64,000 nt of DNA from the NCBI RefSeq assembly GCF_015708085.1, contig NZ_JADNYM010000007.1, positions 62,001-126,000 on the forward strand. The letters run 5' to 3'. Of this stretch, positions 29,209-38,086 are shown piece by piece. The DNA is from Arthrobacter terrae. Lineage in GTDB: Bacteria; Actinomycetota; Actinomycetes; Actinomycetales; Micrococcaceae. Numbering within the stretch: the stretch's first letter is position 1; every line of letters starts with the position of its first letter. Position numbers and translations under genes: made by a program. The notes under the pieces are model-generated. The model was not told where the DNA came from. It saw only the letters and a program-made list of their open reading frames with translations, and ran no database searches.

Positions 29209-32200
29209 TCAGGCTTCGGCACGCAGGCGCTGGCTGATAACCGTGGACACGCCGTCACCGCGCATCGTGACACCATAAAGGGCGTCGGCAACTTCCATGG
29301 TCCGCTTCTGGTGCGTGATGATAATAAGCTGGCTCGACTGGCGCAGCTCCTCGAAGATCGTGAGCAACCGTCCCAGATTCGTGTCGTCCAGGGCCGCCTC
29401 CACCTCGTCCATGACATAGAACGGTGATGGCCGAGCCTTAAAGATTGCCACCAGGAGGGCCACGGCTGTCAGCGAGCGCTCGCCGCCGGACAGCAGCGAA
29501 AGCCGCTTGATCTTCTTTCCGGCGGGGCGAGCCTGTACCTCAATGCCGGTGTTGAGCATATCGGACGGGTCCGTGAGCACAAGCTTTCCCTCCCCACCAG
29601 GAAACAGCGTGGCAAAGACCGACTCGAAGTGCTGTGCAGTATCCAGATAGGCGGCGGTGAAAACCTGGACTACGCGCTCGTCCACCTCGCGGATAATGTC
29701 CAATAGATCCTTGCGGCTTGCCTTTAGGTCCTCCAGCTGGCTGCTCAGGAACCGGTGACGTTCCTCCAGGGCAGCGAATTCCTCCAATGCAAGCGGGTTT
29801 ACCCGGCCCAACGAGGCCAAGTCCCGCTCAGCGCGCCGTAGCCGCTTTTCCTGCTCCGCCCGGACAAAGGGAACACCCGCCAGGACCTCGTTACCGTCAG
29901 CATCCACCGGGGCGCGCAGTGCAGCCCACTTGTCCGTGGTCTCGCCCGGGACCGTCGGCACCAACGTCGAAGGCCCGTATTCGCTGACCAGGTGGTCTGT
30001 GGTGAGGCCGAGTTCGTCGATCGCCCGGTTCTCCAGTGCTTCAATCCGGAGCAGTTGCTCGGTCCGTACCAATTCGTCCCGATGCACCGAGTCTGTCAGC
30101 TTGGCAAGTTCCACCGCTGCGTCTTCGTTGCCGGTCCGGATATCCGTCAGTTCACGGTCCAGGGCGGCACGGGAGGCCTCGGCGCGGTCCCGCCCGCGAC
30201 CGGCGGCGTCGAGGGAAACCTCGGCAAAAGCCAGGGCCTGCGCGACCGCTGCGGACACGGCTGCGGCCCGGCGCGATTGTGCAGCACGACGGCGCGCACG
30301 CTCGGCTGCCCTAGCCCTCGCCTGCCGCTCGGTGACGGCTGCGCGCTCCAGCGATGCCGCGCGATTGGCGATGGCTTTGAGCTGTTCCTCCGCGCTGCGC
30401 AGGCCCAGCCTGGCTTCCATCTCCGCGGCGCGGGCAACGACCGCGGCAGCGGCGAGTTCGTCCCGGATCTGCGTCGAAGGTTCATCCTGCGCCGGTGCCA
30501 GCCGGGCAGCATCCAACCGTGCCGCAATTGCTTCCAAGGCCTGCTGCCCGGTAGCGATGTTGGCCTCTGCCGCTGCCAGCAGGACCGCCAACCGCTCGCT
30601 CTCCCCGACGGCGGACCGCAACGAGGATCCCAGCTGGCCCAGCCGTTCGGCCACGGCAGCAAACCTCGCATCGGATTCATGCAGCCGTTCCAGGGCGGCG
30701 TTCATCCGACCACGGGTGTCATCAAGCCGTGCCGTAGCCGAAGCGAGGGCAAAGCGCAGCTGTTCGGCGTGTGCTGTCGCGGTTTCCAGCCGCGCAACCG
30801 TTTCGTCAACGTCTGCCTGCAGTTCAAGCGTGGACGGGGCAGCTGCGGATCCGCCGCGAACACTGAACGCGCTGAAAACATCGCCGTCCACCGTTACCGC
30901 CCGAAGACCGGGATGGGCCGTCACCAAGGCAGCAGCCGCCGCGAGGTCATCGACCACCACGAGTCCCGCCAGCAGGGCATCCAGAGCCGCGGACAAGCCG
31001 GGAACGACGCATGGCTGATTGGCTGTAATGAGTTCCATAGCGCCCAGCTGAGCCGGGCCCGGGGATCGCCACGTGGCCGTTGAACGATCTTGTTCCGCCG
31101 GCGGCGGGGCAGAGCCGGCCACGTGCGGGGCAGAGCCGGTCGCCGGAGGAGCAGCGATGATCAGCTCGACCCGGCCGCCGTCGTCGTTCTTCAGCAGCTG
31201 CACTGCCTCCACCGCGGCGGCTAAGTCCCGCACTGCCAGTCCGTCAGCGGCCGAACCGAGGGCGGCAGCGACCGCCGTCTGATAACCCGGCCGGATGGTG
31301 AGCAGGTCCGTTATGGCACTTAGGACCCCTTGCTGGTCCGATGCGAGCAACAGCTGCGAGCCGTCCTTGCGGCGCAGGCCCGCCGCCAGCGCATCACGGC
31401 GGGCCGTCAGGGAATCCTTGTCCCGCTCCGCGGCGCGCTGGCGGGTGGTCAGGTCCTCGATCTGCGCCTGAACATTGTCCAGTTCCTCGACAGCCAACTC
31501 GTAATCCGCGTCGAGGGTTTCCTCGCCCTCCTCCACTCCGGCAACTTGGGATTCGAGTGCTGTGAACTCCTCCTGAGCCTTCCGCCGGCGCTCTTCCCCC
31601 GCCGTCATGGAGCCGCGCAGGCGGCCGAGCTCGGCTTCCGCGGACTCCACCCGGGAACGCGCTGCGCCCACCTGACCGGCCAGTTTTGCCAGCCCTTCGC
31701 GTCGGTCCGCGGCAGCGCGCAGTATCGTCGCCAGGCGTTTGTCTTCCTCCGCTGCCACCCCCTCGGCCGCTGTCTTGGCCGCAACCGCCGCTTCGAGGGC
31801 GCTGCACCGCTGCTGAACGGAACCCTCCAGCACGGTCTGCTCCGCACGGACCCTGACGGCCTGCTGCTGCAATTTCTCCGGATCGCGGGAAGGCTCCGGG
31901 GCTGCGTCCGCCGCACCCAACAGCTGGCGCCGGTCATCGGCCAGGGCGCCCAGGGAACGCAGCCTCTCGCGTGCGGCGGAGAGCTGATACCACGAATCCC
32001 GCGCCGCGTTTAGTTCCGGCGTCGCGGCGGCTGCGAGCTGTTCGCGCTCTGCCTGCCGCTGCCGGCCGGTTGCCAGGCTCTGCTCAACCTCGACGCGACG
32101 GGCCTTCAGCGCGGTTTCATCGGCCACGTCCTGCGCCAAAGTCGTCTGCAGCTGTACCAAATCGTCGGCGAGTAACCGGGCGCGGGCATCCCGGACATCG

Positions 32201-32859
32201 AATTGGACAGTCTGCGCCCGGCGGGCCACTTCGGCCTGCCGCCCCAGCGGGGTGAGCTGACGGCGCAGTTCGCTGCCCAGATCCGTCAGCCGGGCCAGGT
32301 TTGCTGCCATCGCTTCGAGTTTGCGCAGCGTCCTTTCCTTGCGCCGGCGGTGCTTGAGCACGCCGGCCGCCTCTTCGATAAAACCGCGGCGTTCCTCGGC
32401 CGTGGCATGGAGCACCTTGTCCAGTTGGCCTTGCCCGACGATCACGTGCATTTCCCGGCCCAGTCCCGTATCCGAGAGCAGTTCCTGGATATCCAGCAAT
32501 CGACAACTGGTGCCATTAATTGCGTACTCCGACCCGCCGGTCCGGAACAGCGTGCGGGAGATCGTCACTTCGCTGTAGTCAATCGGCAGGGCGCCGTCGG
32601 CGTTATCAATCGTGAGTGAGACCTGGGCCCGTCCGAGCGCGGGCCGGCCGGACGTACCGGCAAAGATGACGTCCTCCATCTTTCCGCCACGCAGAGTCTT
32701 GACGCCTTGCTCCCCCATCACCCACGCCAGCGCATCCACGACATTGGACTTCCCTGACCCGTTCGGACCCACCACAGCCGTGACACCGGGCTCGAAGTCG
32801 AAGGTGGTTGCCGAGGCAAACGATTTGAATCCTCTGACGGTCAGGCTTTTCAGGTGCAA
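29209..32859 (-). CDS. smc: Chromosome segregation ATPase SMC
   Basis: Structural maintenance of chromosomes protein, 1216 residues, normal length. Walker A GPNGSGKSNV at 31-40, coiled coil (about 165-500), hinge (about 510-680; GSAADGLAVRDLAAAVEAV and following), second coiled coil, ABC signature LSGGERSLTAVALL at 1123-1136 and Walker B FYVMDEVEAALDD at 1147-1159. The start codon is TTG. The hinge contains a small Gly/Ala/Pro repeat (PPATGSAPHVAGSAPPP) that mirrors the low-complexity inserts elsewhere. Confidence 0.95.
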   Translation of the reverse strand: MHLKSLTVRGFKSFASATTFDFEPGVTAVVGPNGSGKSNVVDALAWVMGEQGVKTLRGGKMEDVIFAGTSGRPALGRAQVSLTIDNADGALPIDYSEVTISRTLFRTGGSEYAINGTSCRLLDIQELLSDTGLGREMHVIVGQGQLDKVLHATAEERRGFIEEAAGVLKHRRRKERTLRKLEAMAANLARLTDLGSELRRQLTPLGRQAEVARRAQTVQFDVRDARARLLADDLVQLQTTLAQDVADETALKARRVEVEQSLATGRQRQAEREQLAAAATPELNAARDSWYQLSAARERLRSLGALADDRRQLLGAADAAPEPSRDPEKLQQQAVRVRAEQTVLEGSVQQRCSALEAAVAAKTAAEGVAAEEDKRLATILRAAADRREGLAKLAGQVGAARSRVESAEAELGRLRGSMTAGEERRRKAQEEFTALESQVAGVEEGEETLDADYELAVEELDNVQAQIEDLTTRQRAAERDKDSLTARRDALAAGLRRKDGSQLLLASDQQGVLSAITDLLTIRPGYQTAVAAALGSAADGLAVRDLAAAVEAVQLLKNDDGGRVELIIAAPPATGSAPHVAGSAPPPAEQDRSTATWRSPGPAQLGAMELITANQPCVVPGLSAALDALLAGLVVVDDLAAAAALVTAHPGLRAVTVDGDVFSAFSVRGGSAAAPSTLELQADVDETVARLETATAHAEQLRFALASATARLDDTRGRMNAALERLHESDARFAAVAERLGQLGSSLRSAVGESERLAVLLAAAEANIATGQQALEAIAARLDAARLAPAQDEPSTQIRDELAAAAVVARAAEMEARLGLRSAEEQLKAIANRAASLERAAVTERQARARAAERARRRAAQSRRAAAVSAAVAQALAFAEVSLDAAGRGRDRAEASRAALDRELTDIRTGNEDAAVELAKLTDSVHRDELVRTEQLLRIEALENRAIDELGLTTDHLVSEYGPSTLVPTVPGETTDKWAALRAPVDADGNEVLAGVPFVRAEQEKRLRRAERDLASLGRVNPLALEEFAALEERHRFLSSQLEDLKASRKDLLDIIREVDERVVQVFTAAYLDTAQHFESVFATLFPGGEGKLVLTDPSDMLNTGIEVQARPAGKKIKRLSLLSGGERSLTAVALLVAIFKARPSPFYVMDEVEAALDDTNLGRLLTIFEELRQSSQLIIITHQKRTMEVADALYGVTMRGDGVSTVISQRLRAEA

Positions 32860-33137
32860 GGTGTTTCGGCTCTCACAGGTTGGTCTGGCTGCTCGGTTTA
32901 ACGCGTGGCCATGAGTACGGTCGAAACCCTAAATCTACCGTCTTCAGCGGGATACTCTGCGGATATATGATGGTCAGCTGCGGGAAGTATGCCATCGGCT
33001 GCATGTGCAGGACCCATAGTATTGGGTGCATAGTTAAGATTCTGGGCAATCGTGGCACCCGCCATCGAACAACACGGGCCCACGGATCGAACCCGCAAGT
33101 GTACCCCTAGCGACCACATACGGATAAAGGCTGGATA

Positions 33138-34163
33138 TTGATCGGCAACGCGACGTTTCGACATGACAACACGGCGCTGCTGGCCGTCACAAGTGTGGAG
33201 GCCCCGGTAGTCGTCAGTTCTGCGGATTTTGACGAACGGTTGGCCTCCAGCCTCAAACGGCTGCGGCTGTCCAAGCGTCTGCTGGAACGGGTCGCCGGCG
33301 TAACCGAGCGCCGCTGGTGGTCGCCCGGAACTGCGTTCGACGACGCCGCCATCGAGGCGGGCGCGAAGGCGCTTGCTGAATCCGGAATTGAACCGGGCCA
33401 GATCGGGCTGCTGATCAATACCTCCGTGACCCGCAAGAACCTGGAGCCATCCGTGGCTGTCAAGATTCACCACGGACTGGGTCTGCCCTCCTCCGCCATG
33501 AACTTCGACCTGGCCAACGCCTGCCTCGGGTTCGTCAACGGCATTACTCTGGCTGCCAATATGATCGATTCCGGCCAGATCAAGTACGCCCTGATCGTGG
33601 CCGGCGAGGATGCCCAGGGAACTCAGGAGGCAACGTTCGCCCGGCTCAACCGTCCGGACTCCACCCGTGAGGACTACCTGCGCGAATTCGCCACGCTCAC
33701 CTTGGGTTCCGGCGCAGCGGCGGCCGTCATCGGCCCGGCCGATGAACACCCCGGCGCACATCGGATCCTCGGTGGAGTCTCGCGTGCCGGTACCGAGCAT
33801 CACGAACTCTGTGTAGGCGGCGTTGACGGAATGTTCACGGATACCAAGGGGCTGCTGGACGGCGGGCTGGAACTGGTGGTCAATGCCTGGAACGAGGCGC
33901 ATTCCAACGGCTGGAATTGGACCGCGATGGATCGCTATGTCACCCATCAGGTCTCGACCTCCTACACGAACGCCATTATCAAGGCCGTGAATCTGGTCCG
34001 GGACAGGGTACCGATCACCTTCCCTCACTGGGGCAATGTGGGCCCGGCCTCGCTGCCGATGACCCTGGCCCAGGAGTCCCAGACGCTCAGCCGGGGAGAC
34101 CGGGTGCTCTGCATGGGGGTCGGCTCCGGGTTGAACACGACCATGATGGAAATTGCGTGGTAG
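33138..34163 (+). CDS. oleA: OleA, long-chain olefin-forming thiolase-like condensing enzyme
   Basis: Condenses two fatty acyl-CoAs head to head to a beta-keto acid, the first step of long-chain olefin synthesis. 341 residues of the FabH-like fold: Cys129 in DLANACLGFVNG, His270 in YVTHQVSTS, Asn300 in HWGNVGPASLP and Glu103 in NLEPSVA, a likely counterpart of the OleA catalytic glutamate. TTG start at 33138 after AAAGG. The cluster oleA-oleBC-oleD is the arrangement described in Micrococcus luteus. Overlaps oleBC by 7 nt. Confidence 0.9.
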   Translation: MIGNATFRHDNTALLAVTSVEAPVVVSSADFDERLASSLKRLRLSKRLLERVAGVTERRWWSPGTAFDDAAIEAGAKALAESGIEPGQIGLLINTSVTRKNLEPSVAVKIHHGLGLPSSAMNFDLANACLGFVNGITLAANMIDSGQIKYALIVAGEDAQGTQEATFARLNRPDSTREDYLREFATLTLGSGAAAAVIGPADEHPGAHRILGGVSRAGTEHHELCVGGVDGMFTDTKGLLDGGLELVVNAWNEAHSNGWNWTAMDRYVTHQVSTSYTNAIIKAVNLVRDRVPITFPHWGNVGPASLPMTLAQESQTLSRGDRVLCMGVGSGLNTTMMEIAW

Positions 34164-37015
34164 CAGAGGCCTGGCCGGGGGTAGATCCTGCCTGGTCCCG
34201 GTTTATTGACGTGCCCTCCACCGCAGCGGTGGACCCGGCCGGCAGCAGCCATCGCTGGCATCTGTTGGATAACGGACCGCAATTAGCGTCCCGGGGCGTG
34301 AAACCGGCCGGAACTCTACTGTGCGTTCACGGGAACCCGACGTGGTCATATCTGTGGCGGACCCTGCTGGCAGCGGCGTCGGCCGCGGACCGGCCGTGGC
34401 GCGTCATTGCCGTCGATCAGCTGGACATGGGATTTTCCGACCGGACGGGAGTCTTCCGCCGGCTTCAGGACCGGATCACCGACCTTGGTGATCTGACCGC
34501 CGAGCTCGGGATCACCGGGGCCGTGACCACCGTCGGGCATGACTGGGGCGGTATTATTTCACTCGGCTGGGCCACCCGGCACCGCAGCCAGCTGGCCGCC
34601 GTCGTCCTCAATAACACTGCCGTGCACCCGGCGGGGTTCACCGTCCCTGCACCGCTGCAGTTGGCACTGCACCCGTTGGTGCACCGCTGGGGAACAACGA
34701 CGACGGCGGCGTTCCTGCGCGTGACGCATGCACTGGCGCATCCGGCCCTGGCCAAAGACGTCAAAGCCGCCTTTATGGCGCCGTACCGCACGGCCGCACG
34801 GCGGCGCGGCGTCGGAAATTTTGTCGCGGACATCCCTGCTGAGCCGTCCCATCCAAGCTGGGCCACACTCTCGGAGGTATCCGAGGCCATACGCACGCTC
34901 GATGTCCCGGCGCTGTTGCTCTGGGGTCCTAAAGACCCGGTCTTCTCGGACCGCTACCTGCGCGATCTGCTGGACCGGCTGCCACAGGCCGACGTGCACC
35001 GCTTTGAAGGAGCCGGGCACCTGCTGCCCGAGGACCGGGACGTAGCAACGCCCATCCTGGGATGGCTCGAGCAGAACCTGGACAGCACCCCGCACAGCGG
35101 CGACCTGCACAGCGGCAGCAACCTGCATAGCGGTAAGCAGGCATCTCCGGGCCAGACCGATTCCAGTCAGACGATCGTCCCGTTCCGCCCGATGCTCGCC
35201 GAGCTTGACGACCGCCGGACGGACTCCTCCGCCGCCGTCGTGGACATGGCACCGCTTGGGGCCGGGCCGGGAGCCGGCCCACGCACCCTTTCCTGGGCCG
35301 AACTGGCCGAACGTGTCGACCGGCTGGCCGCCGGGCTGCAGTCCATCGGCGTACGCCCTTCAGACCGCGTGAGCCTGCTGGTGCCCCCGGGCATTGAACT
35401 GACCTCGCTGATTTACGCCTGCCTGCGGCTGGGTGCCGTGGTCGTCGTCGCCGACGCCGGACTGGGCACAGCGGGCATGAGCCGCGCCATTAAGGGCGCC
35501 GGGCCCGCGTTCCTGATCGGCATCGAACGGGCGTTACTCGGTGCCCGCCTGTACAGCTGGCCCGGGGTCCGGATCAGCGCCACCGAGCTGAGCGGGGCCA
35601 GGCGCAGGCTGCTCGGCGTTGCACACACCGTGCCGGAACTCCTCGCCGCTGGCAGCGCAGCCCCGCACGGGATCGACGGTGGCAGCTCAGCCCCGCACGG
35701 GATCGACGGTGGCAGCGCAGCCCCGTACGGCGTTGAGCAAGCGGGCTTCGAGCAGCAGGCGCAGATCAATCCGGATGCCGACGCGGCCGTGCTCTTCACC
35801 TCAGGTTCCACCGGACCGGCTAAGGGTGTTGTCTACACGCAGCGCCAGCTCTCGGCCATGCGGGACACGCTGAAAAACACGTACAACCTGCACGCTGGAA
35901 CCGCCCTGGTGGCGGGCTTTGCCCCGTTCGCCCTGCTCGGACCGGCGCTGGGCGCCACCTCAGTCACCCCCGACATGGACGTTACCGCTCCCGCAACGCT
36001 CACGGCCGCTGCCCTCGCCGATGCCGCTGCCGCAGTGCAGGCCACCGCTGTGTTTGCCTCCCCCGCCGCACTGGTCAACGTCCTGGCAACGGCACCGGAG
36101 CTCACCGCGGGGCAACGCCGGTCGTTGGCCCACGTGACCCTGCTGCTTTCCGCCGGGGCTCCGATCCCCGAACCACTGCTTGCGCAGGTACAGGAACTCG
36201 TTCCCGATGCCGCGCTGCACACGCCGTATGGCATGACCGAAGCGTTGCCGGTCACGGATATCAGCCTGACCGAAATCCGTGCCGCCGGTCTCGGCAACGG
36301 CGTCTGCGTCGGCACCGCCGTCTTCGGCGCGGAAGTGGCCATCACGCCGCTACAGGCGGATGGAACCGTCTCCAGCACTGTAACCGGGGCGCCGGACATC
36401 ACGGGGGAAATCATCGTTCGCGGCGCACACGTCAAGGACCGGTATGACAGGCTCTGGATCACCCAAGAGCACAGCGTCTCCGTTCCCGGCTGGCACCGCA
36501 CCGGTGATGTCGGCCATCTGGACAGTGCCGGCCGGCTCTGGGTCGAAGGCCGGCTCGGCCACATCCTGACCACGGTCGCCGGAATTCGCACCCCGGTAGC
36601 CGCCGAGCAGCGGGCCGAAACGGTCGACGGCGTCACAAGGGCCGCCGTCGTCGGCGTCGGTCCCGCAGGAGCACAAGTGGCCGTGGCTGTCATCGAAACG
36701 GTTCCACCCGCCAAAGCAAGCGCCCTGGCCTCTGCCGAACTCGCCCGCCTCGTCCGCGACGCGGTATCTCGGGGCGACGCGGTATCTCCGGGCGACGCTG
36801 TAGCTTCGGGCTACGCTGTAACTTCTGGCGCAGCGGTAACTTCGGGTGCAGCTGTAGCTTTGGGCGCCGCAGCCGGCGCGGAGCTGGACCTGGCGGCAGT
36901 GCTGGTTGTCCCTGCCATACCAACGGATATCCGGCATAACTCCAAAGTCGACCGCACCGCCCTGGCAGCCTGGGCCGGCGCTACGCTCGCCGGCGGGAAA
37001 ATGCGCACGCCGTGA
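34157..37015 (+). CDS. oleBC: OleBC fusion: beta-lactone decarboxylase + beta-lactone synthetase
   Basis: 952 residues. Residues 1-310 are an alpha/beta hydrolase of haloalkane-dehalogenase type (OleB): HGNPTWSYLW, nucleophile Asp129 in VGHDWGG, GPKDPVF and His288 in GAGHLLPE. Residues 340-952 are an AMP-ligase (OleC): LFTSGSTGPAKG at 547-558, PYGMTEALPV, RTGDVGHLDSAGRLWVEGR and a C-terminal HNSKVDRTAL. OleC forms the beta-lactone and OleB decarboxylates it to the alkene. Two repeat inserts are present (about 499-525 and 868-903). GTG start at 34157; ends in a GTGA overlap with oleD. Confidence 0.9.
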   Translation: MVAEAWPGVDPAWSRFIDVPSTAAVDPAGSSHRWHLLDNGPQLASRGVKPAGTLLCVHGNPTWSYLWRTLLAAASAADRPWRVIAVDQLDMGFSDRTGVFRRLQDRITDLGDLTAELGITGAVTTVGHDWGGIISLGWATRHRSQLAAVVLNNTAVHPAGFTVPAPLQLALHPLVHRWGTTTTAAFLRVTHALAHPALAKDVKAAFMAPYRTAARRRGVGNFVADIPAEPSHPSWATLSEVSEAIRTLDVPALLLWGPKDPVFSDRYLRDLLDRLPQADVHRFEGAGHLLPEDRDVATPILGWLEQNLDSTPHSGDLHSGSNLHSGKQASPGQTDSSQTIVPFRPMLAELDDRRTDSSAAVVDMAPLGAGPGAGPRTLSWAELAERVDRLAAGLQSIGVRPSDRVSLLVPPGIELTSLIYACLRLGAVVVVADAGLGTAGMSRAIKGAGPAFLIGIERALLGARLYSWPGVRISATELSGARRRLLGVAHTVPELLAAGSAAPHGIDGGSSAPHGIDGGSAAPYGVEQAGFEQQAQINPDADAAVLFTSGSTGPAKGVVYTQRQLSAMRDTLKNTYNLHAGTALVAGFAPFALLGPALGATSVTPDMDVTAPATLTAAALADAAAAVQATAVFASPAALVNVLATAPELTAGQRRSLAHVTLLLSAGAPIPEPLLAQVQELVPDAALHTPYGMTEALPVTDISLTEIRAAGLGNGVCVGTAVFGAEVAITPLQADGTVSSTVTGAPDITGEIIVRGAHVKDRYDRLWITQEHSVSVPGWHRTGDVGHLDSAGRLWVEGRLGHILTTVAGIRTPVAAEQRAETVDGVTRAAVVGVGPAGAQVAVAVIETVPPAKASALASAELARLVRDAVSRGDAVSPGDAVASGYAVTSGAAVTSGAAVALGAAAGAELDLAAVLVVPAIPTDIRHNSKVDRTALAAWAGATLAGGKMRTP
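35651..35740. repeat. 30-bp tandem repeat inside oleBC
   Basis: Three 30-bp units from 35651 encode GSAAPHGIDG, GSSAPHGIDG and GSAAPYGVEQ just before the ATP-binding loop of the OleC domain. Units 1 and 2 differ at one base; the third has drifted. Confidence 0.88.
36758..36865. repeat. 18-bp tandem repeat inside oleBC
   Basis: Six 18-bp units (first gacgcggtatctcggggc) encode the 6-residue repeat DAVSRG / DAVSPG / DAVASG / YAVTSG / AAVTSG / AAVALG in the C-terminal OleC subdomain. Confidence 0.85.
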
Positions 37016-38031
37016 GCAGCCAATCCAAAGTGCTCGTCACCGGTGCCAGCGGCTTGCTCGGCGGGGCCGTGGCACAGATGCTGCTGGACACCGGTTACGC
37101 AGTACGGACCTTCCAGCGCCGTCCTGCTGCCGACCAGGTGGAATCTGTACAGGGCTCCGTCACGGACACGGAAGCCGTGGCGCGTGCGGTGGCGGGCGTT
37201 GACGCGGTCATTCACCTGGCGGCAAAGGTCTCCTTCACCGGTCTCTGGAGCGAGTTCGCCGCCACCAACATCGACGGCACCGGCAACCTCCTCGCGGCGG
37301 CCAGGCACGCCGGTGTCCGCGACTTCGTCTTCGTCTCCTCGCCCTCCGTGGCGCACTTCGGCAGCTCAATCGTTGGCTCCCCCGCCGGAATCGCCGATCC
37401 CGAACGTGCCCGGGGAAACTACGCACGTTCCAAGGCTGCGGCCGAACTGCTGGCCCTGGCCGAGGACTCTGCCGCGTTCCGCGTGGCTGCCATCCGGCCG
37501 CATATAGTCTGGGGCCCGGGAGACACTCAGCTGGTGGAACGAGTAATTGAGCGCGCCAGGGCCCGGCGGCTGCCATTTCTGGACCACGGAACGGCGCTCA
37601 TCGACACAACGTACATTGACAATGCCGCGGCGGCGATCGTCCGCGGGCTTGAACGCATGGACCATGCGCACGGCCAGGCACTGGTCATTACAAATGGCCA
37701 GCCGCGGCCCATCGCCGAGCTTATTGCGGGCATCTGCGTGGCCGCAGGCGTTCCCGAACCGGGCTGGTCTGTACCGGGCTGGCTGGCAAGAGGCGCCGGG
37801 TCCGGAATCGAAAAAGCCTGGACAGCCGCCGGAGCGCGCGGCTGGGTCCACGATGAGCCGCCGATGACGCGCTTCCTTGCCGAACAGCTCTCCACCGCGC
37901 ACTGGTTTGACCAGCGGCACACGCATCAGGTGCTGGACTGGGTCCCGCAGGTCGGCGTGGCCGAGGGCATGGAGCGCCTCGCAGCCTACTACGGCCAGTC
38001 CGGACAACGGCGGGTTTCCCCGGTAACGTGA
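37012..38031 (+). CDS. oleD: OleD, NAD(P)-dependent beta-keto acid reductase
   Basis: 339-residue extended short-chain dehydrogenase that reduces the OleA product to a beta-hydroxy acid. The Rossmann motif is TGASGLLGGAV near the N-terminus, and the catalytic Tyr-Lys is in NYARSKAAAE. GTG start overlaps the oleBC TGA. Completes the head-to-head olefin pathway A-D-C-B in one transcription unit. Confidence 0.9.
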   Translation: MSSQSKVLVTGASGLLGGAVAQMLLDTGYAVRTFQRRPAADQVESVQGSVTDTEAVARAVAGVDAVIHLAAKVSFTGLWSEFAATNIDGTGNLLAAARHAGVRDFVFVSSPSVAHFGSSIVGSPAGIADPERARGNYARSKAAAELLALAEDSAAFRVAAIRPHIVWGPGDTQLVERVIERARARRLPFLDHGTALIDTTYIDNAAAAIVRGLERMDHAHGQALVITNGQPRPIAELIAGICVAAGVPEPGWSVPGWLARGAGSGIEKAWTAAGARGWVHDEPPMTRFLAEQLSTAHWFDQRHTHQVLDWVPQVGVAEGMERLAAYYGQSGQRRVSPVT

Positions 38032-38086
38032 CGGAGTATTACCGAGCGTGTTTTCCCATCAGCCGTTGCGGGAATAGTTTGTTGCA

